Shown one piece after another: positions 22,061 through 31,323 of a stretch of DNA of 64,000 bases (its first letter is position 1; every line of letters begins with the position of its first letter). A program made the position numbers and the translations under genes. This stretch comes from Trifolium pratense (Eukaryota; Streptophyta; Magnoliopsida; Fabales; Fabaceae). The notes under the pieces were generated by a model. The model saw only the letters and a program-made list of their open reading frames with translations. It was not told where the DNA came from and ran no database searches. The stretch lies in NCBI RefSeq assembly GCF_020283565.1, contig NC_060060.1, positions 72,339,257 to 72,403,256 on the forward strand, in the 5' to 3' direction.

Positions 22061-23286
22061 AGGTTCTGTTTGGCAAGGCCAAAAAGCTTGCTTATAGCTT
22101 ATGTCTTATAACTTATAAGCTAAAAGATATTTGGTAACAGTCTTTTTAGAAAGAGCTTATAGCTTATTTTACTGACTTATAGCTTATTTTCCAGATGCTA
22201 TTTCAAGTAGCTTATGAACTTATAGCTTATCATTTTTTCTTCCATTTTTACCTGTATTGTTTTATCCAAAATCCATGTTTGCCCTTTATAATTTATTGCT
22301 GCAAAATAAGCATGCATATGTAATTACGTATTGTCTTTTCCGCTCGTTTTATTTTTCTGGAACAAATTCTTTCCTTCCATATATTGCAGCGTGATAAATC
22401 TAGGTCTATGTCCCCCCCAGTTTTTGTATATATTTTATTTTCTTTTTTTAATAATAATAATAATAATATGAGCTATAGGTGGAGGACAGGGAAGGATAGG
22501 GATGCCAACAAAGTTGGAATTTGTGTCCCTACCTTGATGTCTAGATGCTCTTAATTTATAAAAAAAACTAGGTACATACCCGTGCGTACGCACGGGACGC
22601 GCGTTATATTGCGTCGGGGCGTTAGGTCGTAAGGTGTCTTCGGCGCGTTGCACGCGCGTTAAGAAGTTGGTTTCAACGAAATTAATTTTATAAACAGAAA
22701 GAATTAGTTGATTTAAATTGTTGTGTTATAACTTATTGACCCAACGATCAATTTAATTAGTTTATTAAAAAGTATATTAGTGAAACAAAAATTCAAAATA
22801 TTGTTGCTTTACCGATAAATATGATCATGTTAAAAATAATATTTGTCTGCAATAATAGTTAGAAGAATGTTTCGTTTTGTATTCTGTTTATAATAATTAT
22901 GCAAATTATCTTTATTTTTATTATTTTATATATAAAGGTTATCCTAATTTTTTATTTAATGTACAAACAATGTTATTATTATAAAAAAAGGTACAATGTT
23001 ATTATTTTCTTTTTGATAATCTGCACAATGTTATTATTATTATTATTATATCTATATTGTTATATATTAAATTTATAAATTTTAGATACTAAGTTGTAAG
23101 TATCTTAAATATTAAGAATACCCTTTTATGTCATTTTATGTTTATTAGCTAGTTGAACCGCTAATTTTACCAAACACTTTAATTAGCTTCCATAAACTGT
23201 CAACTATAAGCTATCAGCCATAAGCCATTAGCTATAAGCTATAAGCTAGCTTATCAGCTATCCGCTATTTTTGCCAAACAGAGCCT
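22061..23286. mobile_element. TIR element in MED13 intron 12
   Basis: Begins AGGTTCTGTTTGGCAA and ends with the complement of AGGCTCTGTTTGGCAA. Inside each end are repeated TTATAGCTTAT and ATAAGCTATAAGC words. This is the style of non-autonomous plant TIR elements, perhaps hAT. No matching target duplication could be identified, so the superfamily is left open. It appears to contain a Helitron-like insertion whose 3' end is at 22568. Confidence 0.65.
22568..23095 (-). mobile_element. Helitron-like element, 3' end seen
   Basis: On the minus strand the sequence CCCGTGCGTACGCACGGG (22593-22576), a perfect 18-bp palindrome, is followed seven bases later by CTAG (22571-22568) and then T. A GC hairpin just before CTRR and insertion next to T are Helitron 3' signatures. 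The neighbourhood is unusually CG-rich for this window. The 5' end is a guess: a TC start next to A can be placed near 23095, but other positions are possible. No Rep/helicase is present, so it would be non-autonomous. Confidence 0.45.
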
Positions 23287-23992
23287 AATTCCAAAACTGC
23301 AAAAGCTAGTCACAAAAAATTCCCCTATTCTTGAGGCTATTGGCAGTGATGGCTTTTCTTTGGATCAAAAGGAAGCATAATAATGGTGTAGCGTTTTTCT
23401 CAAGTTTAATGTTTGAATGCATATGTTTACTCTGATATTGGTGAGAGTAGTAATAATATATTCAGGTTGAGCACATGGTCTCCATAAGTTTAGGAGTTAC
23501 TATACAGGTACCTATAGTTTAGCAGTATTCCTACAACACAGTAGCATACATGCTTGCTACGTCATAAGTTGCCTGCTTATTTTGCTGTATGCACATGAAG
23601 ATGGCTAACTTACCGCTTATAAAATAAATTGAGAAAAATGATTATTGTATTTCTTTTCTTAAAAACATGATTAGTTTGTTTTCTATTTGACCAATCTTGA
23701 CTTTTGTACAATTGGGCGTTAATAGCGACTGTTATTGCTGTGCAGGGCTCTAAGCGGTCTCAAAACAGTTATTAAGTAGGGCTACAAATATTCCTGGGCA
23801 AGATGCATACATGTCTGATTTTGGTTCCATGGAAGTTAACAATTCTGTCATTACAAGTTTTGATGAGCCAATTGGGTCTTACTGGGACTGGGGTGATAAT
23901 GATGAGGAGAATTAGGCATGGTAATGGATATTGGAGCTCTTTTATCCGAGTTTGGTGACTTCTTTGAAAATGAAAAATTGCCTTTTGGAGAG

Positions 23993-24586
23993 GTACCTGA
24001 ATATTTATAGTACTATATTCACAGGATTCCTTCTTTTGATATCCACTTTTTTCTCTCTATAATAAAGAGGGCTATTAAATTACGCTAACCCTGTTTAAAC
24101 TGTTGTGTAACACATTTGAAGTCTTAAATTGTCTTTCTTAATTTAGGGGGAGTGGAAGGCATGTTCTTAATTTATTATGCCTTGTCTTTCTTTCTGATTT
24201 AGGTATACCTATATAGTAATTCTCAGAATTAAGTTTTTGGGCCTAACTAATCCTTACAAAACCGGCTTGTATGGTGAGGATTGCCTCTAGTTTATAAACA
24301 CATATTCAGGCCATCTCGCAACTGATGTGGGACTTGTTAACAGTAATGAACCGTATTTAACTTTATTTCTTTGTGATATCCTATTTTTAAATGAGAATTT
24401 AGATTTAAGGTTGTCCTTTGGTTTGATTAAATGAGTTGTGCTATTTTCAAAGTTTACTCTAAATCTTATTCCTTAAATCATGATTGCTGCGAGATTTATA
24501 AGCTTTTTTTCATAATTCTATTATTATAATTCTTTCTCTCTGGTTTTTTTTTTTCTTCTAATTGTACAATCAATTTTCTGGCATAG
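23993..24586. other. MED13 intron 13 with LTR-like repeat
   Basis: An intron from GTACCT at 23993 to GCATAG at 24586. Positions 24238-24335 repeat the LTR-like segment also seen near 21770, with GGGCCTAACTAATCC, AAAACCGGCTTGTATGG and GATGTGGGACTT. No gene is present. Confidence 0.6.
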
Positions 24587-25765
24587 CCCCAGGAACTGCT
24601 GAATCTCAGGCACTTGTGTTGTCTGCCCCGGATTGTGGAGATTTCAACAGCAGTCCAGTTGGTGCCAATGTGATGGATGTTTCAGATCAAATTCTTTTGC
24701 CTGTTGGGTTTTCTTCCTTTGAGAGCTTTAATCCAACTCCTCCAGCAGTCATGGAGGAATATCTTAACAAAGATCAAGATAACTTGAATAACTCCATGTC
24801 AATGGATCCAACTAATCAAACTCAAATGTTGTATACAGGGGAGTTTGATCATATAATCAAAGCTGAAGCAATTATGACATTTGCACCTGAATTTGGGGCT
24901 GTTGAGGCCCCTACTAGTGGGTTATCCACAGCATTATTCAGAAGCCCATATTTTCCAAGTTCTCGAAAAGCAGAGAGTTCAAATTTTTGTTCAAACAATT
25001 ACCTGTATGGTGCAGAGCCACCTTCTTCTCCCTATATTGAAGGATCAGATGGGAAGAACGGACTGGTTATTAATACAACATGTTCTGGAAAACATGATAC
25101 AAGTATGACTCCACTCAAAAAATTACTATACTTTTGTGGAGAGTAGGAAAGACATAAATGACAAAAAACCAGTTGCATGTATTGTTAACAGCATTGCTAA
25201 ATCTGAGGGGACAGTACAACCTCCGTTCTCGAATATTGGTTCTAATGCCTCTGTCAAGTCCGTTTTAAGGAAGATGACTGAAGGCACAAAGGACGCAGAG
25301 CATTTCACTCTATCTACAAAAACTTTATTGGCAACTGATGTTACCTTTGCTATGTTGCAAGCTTCCATGTGCAGGTCACGACACACTCTTATCTTCTGGT
25401 AACAACCTTATTCCTGTTGGTTTGAATAGATCCACCAGGGTTACATTTTCTAATCAGCTTCCTACTGACCCGACTACCACCACAGACAACATATCTGGGA
25501 AGTACGAGGTGAAAAAGAAAGAAAATATACCGGTTAGGATTGCAGGTGATATTGATGGAGTGCTTGATGGGATCTTAATGCACCTGCAGCTGTTGGTGTT
25601 TGGCGCTCTGTAGGAGCTTCAAAAGTCGTAAAATCTTCCAATTCACCAAACATGGACGTTGGTCCTTCCTTTTCCCATAATTCATTCAATGAAGAAGGCA
25701 TCCTTTCTTATGTTCAAAGAAAACCCCTTCAGGAGCTTCTTGATGATATTGCATTGCTTGTCCAA
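24587..25765 (+). pseudogene. MED13: MED13 exon 14 (long exon)
   Basis: This exon of about 1.2 kb is recognisable along its whole length: GTAESQALVLSAPDCGD, FDHIIKAEAIMTFAPEFGAV, FRSPYFPSSRKAESSN, VESRKDINDKKP, KTLLATDVTFAMLQASMCR, NIPVRIAGDIDG and KPLQELLDDIALLVQ. One C appears to be missing at the start. The frame shifts at an A run near 25115, at CTTATC near 25392 (two bases short) and near 25555. After LLVQ the sequence leaves the family. A segment of roughly 60 residues expected before VHASTV is not found up to 26533. Confidence 0.9.
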
Positions 25766-26533
25766 CATAAACACTGAATTTAGCAGTTAATGTTGCATAT
25801 TTGAAACCAAGTAGAAGTAAATTTGTGTATCTTGAGAAATATTGCATGAATTTTCCTTATGCATTGCTATTCTAGTTGGCCTATGACTCACAACATGAAT
25901 GCCACATGTTCAGATTTTCATGTTAGATTACCTTTCATATTAATTAAGATAACATGCCAATCCTCTCTTATTTAGGATGTCTTGTCTAACAATTTTCTGT
26001 TCTATACTTAACAGTGACACTTTTGTGTAATCTTCTCAGCGATAATGTTTTTCTGAGTTGTTTAGCGAATAAAAAACTCACATTACTTTGTGGACGTTGT
26101 TGCTTTTGGTAGTCTTTTTGGGTGACCAATTTCAAGCATATGATACTTGAACCTGTTAGAAATACAATATAAACCTCATTCACGTGTCTTCATCTAACAG
26201 ATTAAGCTTTTGGGATAGTTGGTTCATGACATGGTATCTAGCCTTTATGACCAAGTGGTCTAGAATTCGGTCACTGCTGTCTCTATTCATCTAAATTGTA
26301 TTCATGAATTGAATTTTAGGACAATGTAGGTGGCCAATGGTATTGCTCATGCTCCAAGCCCATAAAGCTTTTGTATGAGTGGGTGTTATTAGAAATATAT
26401 TATATATCCATTTGTGTGTCTTTATCTAAAAGCTTAAGCTTTTAGGATGCTTTGTTCATGACAGCAGCAATGGTGGTGTTTATTGATTTATTTTTCATGT
26501 TATACTTAACTTAGCAGTATTCTGAATTTTCAG
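25766..26533. other. Intron-like DNA replacing a MED13 segment
   Basis: Between exons 14 and 15, where coding sequence for the conserved Cys/Trp-rich block of plant MED13 is expected, there is only non-coding DNA and a TRIM. The missing block was therefore lost, or its exon was deleted. The acceptor for exon 15 is TTTTCAG at 26533. Confidence 0.55.
26154..26463 (+). mobile_element. TRIM (miniature LTR retrotransposon)
   Basis: Two diverged direct repeats, 26154-26231 and 26384-26463, both begin TGTTA, share TTAGAAATA, GTGTCTT-ATCTAA and GCTTAAGCTTTT-like words, and end TTCATGACA. Directly after the first is TGGTATCTAGCC, a slightly altered primer-binding site for initiator Met tRNA, and before the second is a G-rich GAGTGGG tract. 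The whole is about 310 bp with no coding capacity. Target duplications are no longer clear. Confidence 0.75.
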
Positions 26534-26705
26534 GTTCATGCTTCTACTGTGATCAGTTTGTTGCAATCTGACATAAAAACAGCTTTAAAGTCGGCATTCT
26601 CCAATTTAGAAGGACCCTTATCTGTGACTGGTTGGTGCAAAGGACGCAACCAATTAGGTGATACTTTCTGCTGAATCCAGCATTAGTGAATGTAGGGATT
26701 CGTCG

Positions 26706-26853
26706 TGTTGGAAAATATTTAGTTTCCTAGTTTGTTATTTCTAGGAGATTCTAAGCTTATCTATTATTTCCTTTTATGTTTGTACTCTTCCTATTTAAAC
26801 CAGCCTTGAGCTGAGGAATAACATACAACAATATTCACTTATTATTTTCTACA
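26706..26853 (+). promoter_or_regulatory. 5' LTR (promoter) and primer-binding site
   Basis: The LTR contains CTATTTAAACC at 26791-26801 as the likely TATA box and ends at ACA. The next 12 bases match the complement of the initiator Met tRNA 3' region, the standard Copia primer. Between the primer site and the ORF, 26960-27050 contains several TACTGTTCAC-like words, a local degenerate repeat. Confidence 0.85.
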
Positions 26854-27101
26854 TGGTATCAGAGCTCCCGATTTTGGGGGTCTCGCTTCCGCAAAACCCT
26901 AGCCGCCGTCGTGTTTACAATCTGACCACGACAACTGATTTTGTGTGCGGCACTGTTCACCCGTGGTACTGTTCATACACACTGTTCATTCACAAGTACT
27001 GTTCACGGCAGTACTGTACACGCGTACTGTTCGCGAGTACTGTTCACCAGTGTTAATTTTTCTTTGCTGCTTCCAGTAATACTTGGCTAAGATTATTAAT
27101 T

Positions 27102-30100
27102 ATGACGTTTTTTTATTCTCGACGACGATCATCCACTTTCAAATACCGTCGTGAATGCAAATATTGTCATCGTTTGGGACATACTATTTTTCAATGTTGG
27201 AAATTACATGGTCTTCCGCGACCTTCAAATCAGAAGAATAAAGGTGGAGGTGAGGGTCATACATTCCAAGCCAGTAATTCTGATCAAGAGCATCAGTCTT
27301 CTTCAATTCAGCTTTCATTCACGATGGAACAACTAGACAGACTGTACAAAATTCTTGAATCTAACACTCTTTCTGGCTCTGTTGCCCCCAAAGGTACTTC
27401 TGCCCTTTTTAGTGTCAGTCCCAGTCGTGCTTGGATAGTAGATTCGGGTGCAAGTGATCACATGACAGGTGATTCTACTCTGTTTTCTTCTTATAGTCCA
27501 TGTGCAGGTAACCATAAAATAAAAATTGCGGATGGATCCTTTTCAGCCATTGCGGGTAAAGGTTCGGTTGTGTTGTCTCCAAGTCTAACCCTTAAAGATG
27601 TCCTTCATGTCCCAAATCTATCTTGTAGTCTCATGTCTGTCAGTAAATTAGCCCAAGATAGAAATTGTCAAACTAATTTTTTCCGTACTCATTGTGTTTT
27701 TCAGGATTTGAACTCGGGGAAGATGATTGGTAGTGCTAAGGAGAGTGGAGGACTCTACTACTTCGACATTGAACCTGAATCACAACTACCTTCCAAACCA
27801 ATAAGTTCATGCTTTGAATCTTTTTTAGTTCTGAATAATAATAATGATGATGTTATGTTATGGCATTCACGATTAGGTCATCCTAGTTTTCCTTATTTAA
27901 AACACTTATTTCCTGAGTTATTTCGTAATAAGGATTTGTCTTTGTTTAAATGTGAAGCATGTGAATTTGCAAAACATCATCGTTCTCATTTTCCATTACA
28001 GCCCTACAAACCATCAAAACCTTTTTCTGTTATTCACAGTGATGTTTGGGGCCCTAACCGAACGAGTACACTTTCTCATAAAAAATGGTTTATCACATTT
28101 ATAGATGATCACTCAAGAGTTTGTTGGGTGTACTTGTTAAAGGGGAAATCTGACGTTTGTCAGGCTGTAAAAGATTTTGTTAAAATGGTGCAAAATCAAT
28201 TTCAAACAAATATTCAAGTATTTAGAAGTGATAACGGCAAAGAATATTTTAACACAATGTTGAGCGATTTTTTTCGTGAAAATGGAATTGTGCATCAAAG
28301 TTCATGTCCTAACACTCCCCAACAAAATGGAGTTGCGGAAAGGAAAAATAGGCACTTGTTGGAGGTGGCTAGAGCTTTACTTTTCGCAAGTAAAGTACCA
28401 AAATATTTGTGGGGTGAAGCAGTTTTAACTGCTGCATACTTAATTAACAGAGTGCCCTCCAAAGTTCTTAATTTTCAAACTCCAATTCATATTTTCAAAG
28501 AATGTTTTCCTAATGATCGTGTTTCAAACGATTTGACCTTAAAAATCTTTGGTTGCACTGCATTTGTTCATGAACATAAGAATATTAGCAAACTTGAACC
28601 GCGTGCTATAAAATGTGTTTTTGTTGGGTATTCTCCAACCCAGAAGGGATATAAATGTTTTGATCCAAAAAATCAGAAAATGTTTGTCACCATGGATGTT
28701 ACATTCTTTGAAAACAAACATTTTTTTGACACGCATCTTCAGGGGGGAAATTTAAATGAAGATTCGTCTCAAACTGAGGACATGAGTTTTTTTAACTCGT
28801 TTCAAACTGAGGACATGAGTTTTTTTAATAATTTATCTTTGCCGGTATCACAAAGTTCTAAGACTTATACTTTTGCACCAACGAAAAATGGCCATGATTC
28901 TTTATCTAATCCTACTCCTGTTATGAGTAGTGAGCTTGGTGAATCCGAGCCTACATTTTCTCATGAAGAAAACAATGAGAATCTTGAAAACAATGATAAT
29001 GATGATCTAATTGAAATGCCACAAAATAATGAGTCATATAAAGATAATAGGTTTGAAGCAGGAAACAAGACTTGGAAAGGAAAGGTTTTTGTGAGAAAGA
29101 ATCACAAAGAAAGTGATGAGTCCACATCTCAACACTGTCATGAATCTGAACCGGGGGATGATCAACTTCCTAAAAAAAGAAAAGGTAAGTCTATCTCTGT
29201 TTCTGAGAGTCGTATTTTGTATCCCGATATCGATGATCCTGTGGCTGTTAGAAAACCTGTTAGATCTTGCACTAAATACCCATTGTCCAATTTTATATCA
29301 TATTCAAATTTGTCTTCGTCTTTTTCTGCCTTTACCTCAAAATTGTCTAGTGTAGAGATTCCAAAAAATGTACAGGTTGCCCTAGAAGTTCCAAAGTGGA
29401 GGGAAGCTGTACTTGAGGAGATGAAAGCTCTTGAAAAGAACAAAACCTGGAGTGTTATGACACTACCGGATGGCAAGAAGACGGTTGGATGCAAATGGGT
29501 TTTTACTGTGAAGTATAATTCAGATGGGTCAATCGAAAGGTACAAGGCTCGATTGGTGGCTAAGGGTTTTACTCAAACTTATGGTATAGACTACTCAGAG
29601 ACTTTTGCTCCTGTTGCAAAATTGAACACTGTCAGAATTCTCTTGTCTCTTGCTGCTAACTTAGATTGGCCCCTACATCAGTTGGATGTTAAGAATGCTT
29701 TTCTCAATGGTGATTTAGAAGAAGAAGTATATATGGACATTCCTCCTGGCTTTGAAGACAAGTTTGGATCAAATGTATGCAAACTAAATAAGTCTTTGTA
29801 TGGATTAAAGCAGTCTCCTAGAGCTTGGTTTGAAAAGTTCACTTATTCCATGAAGAAACAAGGGTACATTCAAGGACAAGCTGACCACACCTTGTTCACA
29901 AAGTTCTCCCAAGATGGAAAAATTGTTGTCCTAATTGTTTATGTTGATGATATCGTCCTTACTGGAGATGATATAGTTGAAATGGCAAGAGTAAAAGAGA
30001 AATTAGCATTAGACTTTGAAATCAAGGACTTGGGATCCATGAGATATTTTCTTGGTATGGAGGTTGCTCGATCAAAAGATGGTATTGTAGTTTCCCAGCA

Positions 30101-30893
30101 AAAATACATTCTAGATTTATTGAAAGAAACAGGAATGAGTGGATGTCGACCAGCAGATACTCCCATGGATCCTAATGCAAAACTTTGGGAAGAAGGTAGT
30201 GTTCCTGTTGATACTGGAAGGTACCAGAGATTGGTTGGGAAACTGATTTATTTGTCACACACTAGACCTGACATTGCTTTCTCGGTTAGTGTAGTAAGTC
30301 AGTTTATGCATTCTCCTTTTGAGGAACATCTTGAGGCAGTCTATAGGATACTGCGATATTTGAAAGCAAATCCTGGAAAGGGATTATTTTTTAAGAAGAC
30401 TAATGAAAGAAATGTGTCTATCTTTACCGATGCTGATTGGGCAGGTTCAGTCACTGACAGAAGATCAACCTCCGGATATTGTACCTATGTTTGGGGTAAT
30501 CTTGTGACATGGAGGAGCAAGAAACAAGGAGTTGTAGCAAGAAGTAGTGCAGAAGCTGAGTTTAGAGCTATGGCTCAAGGTATTTGTGAAGGATTATGGA
30601 TCCACAGAGTCCTAGAAGAGCTTAAGATGAAAATTGAGCTTCCATTGAAATTATACTCTGACAGTAAAGCCGCTATTAGCATAGCTCATAACCCAGTTCA
30701 ACATGACAGAACCAAGCATATTGAGATCGATCGACATTTCATAAAAGAGAAGTTAGATGCCGGAATCATATGTCTACCTTTTGTAACTTCGAGTCAGCAA
30801 ACTGCAGATATCTTGACCAAAAGCTTAGCAAGACCCACCTTTGAGCATTTGATCGACAAGTTGGGCATGATAGATATCTATGCACCAACTTGA
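27102..30893 (+). CDS. Copia Pol polyprotein lacking gag capsid domain
   Basis: One open frame of 1263 codons. It starts just before the Gag zinc knuckle (C-x2-C-x4-H-x4-C, about residues 20-33) and lacks the 200-250-residue capsid-like domain that normally comes first. Then come the aspartic protease (DSGASDHM, about 114), the integrase zinc-binding H-x3-H...C-x2-C region (about 255-290) and its catalytic core (HSDVWGP, SDNGKEY, ERKNRH). Reverse transcriptase follows (VDD at about 947) and RNase H (FTDADW, SSAEAEF, YSDSKAA). All catalytic residues I can check are present. A short in-frame tandem duplication (QTEDMSFFN twice, about residue 565) lies in the linker. Particle assembly would need Gag from another element. 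Confidence 0.93.
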   Translation: MTFFYSRRRSSTFKYRRECKYCHRLGHTIFQCWKLHGLPRPSNQKNKGGGEGHTFQASNSDQEHQSSSIQLSFTMEQLDRLYKILESNTLSGSVAPKGTSALFSVSPSRAWIVDSGASDHMTGDSTLFSSYSPCAGNHKIKIADGSFSAIAGKGSVVLSPSLTLKDVLHVPNLSCSLMSVSKLAQDRNCQTNFFRTHCVFQDLNSGKMIGSAKESGGLYYFDIEPESQLPSKPISSCFESFLVLNNNNDDVMLWHSRLGHPSFPYLKHLFPELFRNKDLSLFKCEACEFAKHHRSHFPLQPYKPSKPFSVIHSDVWGPNRTSTLSHKKWFITFIDDHSRVCWVYLLKGKSDVCQAVKDFVKMVQNQFQTNIQVFRSDNGKEYFNTMLSDFFRENGIVHQSSCPNTPQQNGVAERKNRHLLEVARALLFASKVPKYLWGEAVLTAAYLINRVPSKVLNFQTPIHIFKECFPNDRVSNDLTLKIFGCTAFVHEHKNISKLEPRAIKCVFVGYSPTQKGYKCFDPKNQKMFVTMDVTFFENKHFFDTHLQGGNLNEDSSQTEDMSFFNSFQTEDMSFFNNLSLPVSQSSKTYTFAPTKNGHDSLSNPTPVMSSELGESEPTFSHEENNENLENNDNDDLIEMPQNNESYKDNRFEAGNKTWKGKVFVRKNHKESDESTSQHCHESEPGDDQLPKKRKGKSISVSESRILYPDIDDPVAVRKPVRSCTKYPLSNFISYSNLSSSFSAFTSKLSSVEIPKNVQVALEVPKWREAVLEEMKALEKNKTWSVMTLPDGKKTVGCKWVFTVKYNSDGSIERYKARLVAKGFTQTYGIDYSETFAPVAKLNTVRILLSLAANLDWPLHQLDVKNAFLNGDLEEEVYMDIPPGFEDKFGSNVCKLNKSLYGLKQSPRAWFEKFTYSMKKQGYIQGQADHTLFTKFSQDGKIVVLIVYVDDIVLTGDDIVEMARVKEKLALDFEIKDLGSMRYFLGMEVARSKDGIVVSQQKYILDLLKETGMSGCRPADTPMDPNAKLWEEGSVPVDTGRYQRLVGKLIYLSHTRPDIAFSVSVVSQFMHSPFEEHLEAVYRILRYLKANPGKGLFFKKTNERNVSIFTDADWAGSVTDRRSTSGYCTYVWGNLVTWRSKKQGVVARSSAEAEFRAMAQGICEGLWIHRVLEELKMKIELPLKLYSDSKAAISIAHNPVQHDRTKHIEIDRHFIKEKLDAGIICLPFVTSSQQTADILTKSLARPTFEHLIDKLGMIDIYAPT

Positions 30894-31178
30894 GGGGGGG
30901 TGTTGGAAAATATTTAGTTTCCTAGTTTGTTATTTCTAGGAGATTCTAAGCTTATCTATTATTTCCTTTTATGTTTGTACTCTTCCTATTTAAACCAGCC
31001 TTGAGCTGAGGAATAACATACAACAATATTCACTTATTATTTTCTACACGTCGGAACCATTGAGTCCATCCCAATCATCTGTTTGTGGATCATCCAGTTT
31101 TAAAGGTAGAAGTCTGCTTTTACATAAGTGATGGAAGCCTTGTTTTGGTCTACTAATAAAATTTGAATGTTACTGCAG

Positions 31179-31323
31179 TTTCTAGCATGATGGATATTGC
31201 CAAGGCGGATGATTCCCAAAGCAGATCTGGTCAAGATATGTGCAATTCAGAATCAAAGCAGCACCTGTGTTCCCGGCTCAGACCTACACTCATTGCTGTT
31301 CCATTTCCTTCTATACTTGTAGG
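31179..31323 (+). pseudogene. MED13: MED13 exon 16, last one visible
   Basis: After a TACTGCAG acceptor the exon reads VSSMMDIAKADDSQSRSGQD, CNSESKQHLCSRLRP and TLIAVPFPSILVG, in one frame, to a GTATGT donor at 31324. In plant MED13 the next exon would begin with a YQDDWLK-like segment. I could not find it anywhere downstream in the window, so the copy is truncated here or displaced beyond the window. Confidence 0.92.

Larger units (their letters stand above)
20741..23992 (+). pseudogene. MED13: MED13 exons 11-13
   Basis: Exons are 20741-20800 (RFWLQNWMGPSLTGSSSFIH), 21230-21473 and 23746-23992. Exon 12 carries VESTDDPWNEYNG, then a run of Ser and Asn, then SDYKITGPNELEADADSLAC, all in frame. 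Exon 13 starts GSKRS, then shifts frame before TNIPGQDAYMSDFGSMEVNN and shifts again after YWDWGDNDEEN, before the conserved ALLSEFGDFFENE block. Intron 12 is about 2.3 kb because of inserted elements. Confidence 0.9.
26706..31048 (+). mobile_element. Complete copia element with identical LTRs
   Basis: LTRs of 148 bp at 26706-26853 and 30901-31048 are identical base for base as I read them, each TGTTGG...CTACA. Target duplications CGTCG lie at 26701-26705 and 31049-31053. The primer-binding site TGGTATCAGAGC (26854-26865) follows the 5' LTR without a gap, and the polypurine tract TTGAGGGGGGG precedes the 3' LTR. The element is 4343 bp, shorter than usual for plant copia, because most of gag is missing. 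It lies in sense orientation inside MED13 exon 15. Confidence 0.97.
26534..31106 (+). pseudogene. MED13: MED13 exon 15, split by a copia insertion
   Basis: 26534-26705 encodes VHASTVISLLQSDIKTALKS and onward to GWCKGRNQLGD, then after a shift SAESSISECRDSS. The same exon resumes at 31054 with EPLSPSQSSVCGSSSFK and ends at a GTAGAA donor after 31106. Joining 26705 to 31054 restores a continuous exon, with CGTCG counted once. The short gap between NQLGD and SAESS is a further deletion relative to other plant MED13. Confidence 0.9.
13153..31323 (+). pseudogene. MED13: Mediator subunit MED13 pseudogene, 5' half
   Basis: MED13 belongs to the nuclear CDK8 kinase module of Mediator (MAB2/GCT in Arabidopsis). 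At least 16 exons with mostly consensus splice sites run from ATG (MWTNVFKI, 13153) through SWFQFLP, SPHGIRGSLTG, the Ser/Asn-rich segment at 21280-21370 and APDCGDFNSS to TLIAVPFPSILVG (31323). That is roughly the first half of a protein of about 1900 residues. The next exons are not found downstream. Damage includes a TAG at 14865, a +1 shift near 14891, a 5-bp duplication at 15153, a lost A near 18431, further shifts in exons 13-15, missing segments near 15400 and 25766, and a copia insertion at 26705. Retained introns show it arose by DNA duplication, not reverse transcription. A functional copy presumably lies elsewhere. Confidence 0.92.

Noticed and set aside
13153..31323. MED13 as a functional gene
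   Set aside because: A TAG, several frameshifts, missing blocks, an exon split by a copia element and the absence of the 3' half exclude a working protein unless many sequencing errors are assumed.
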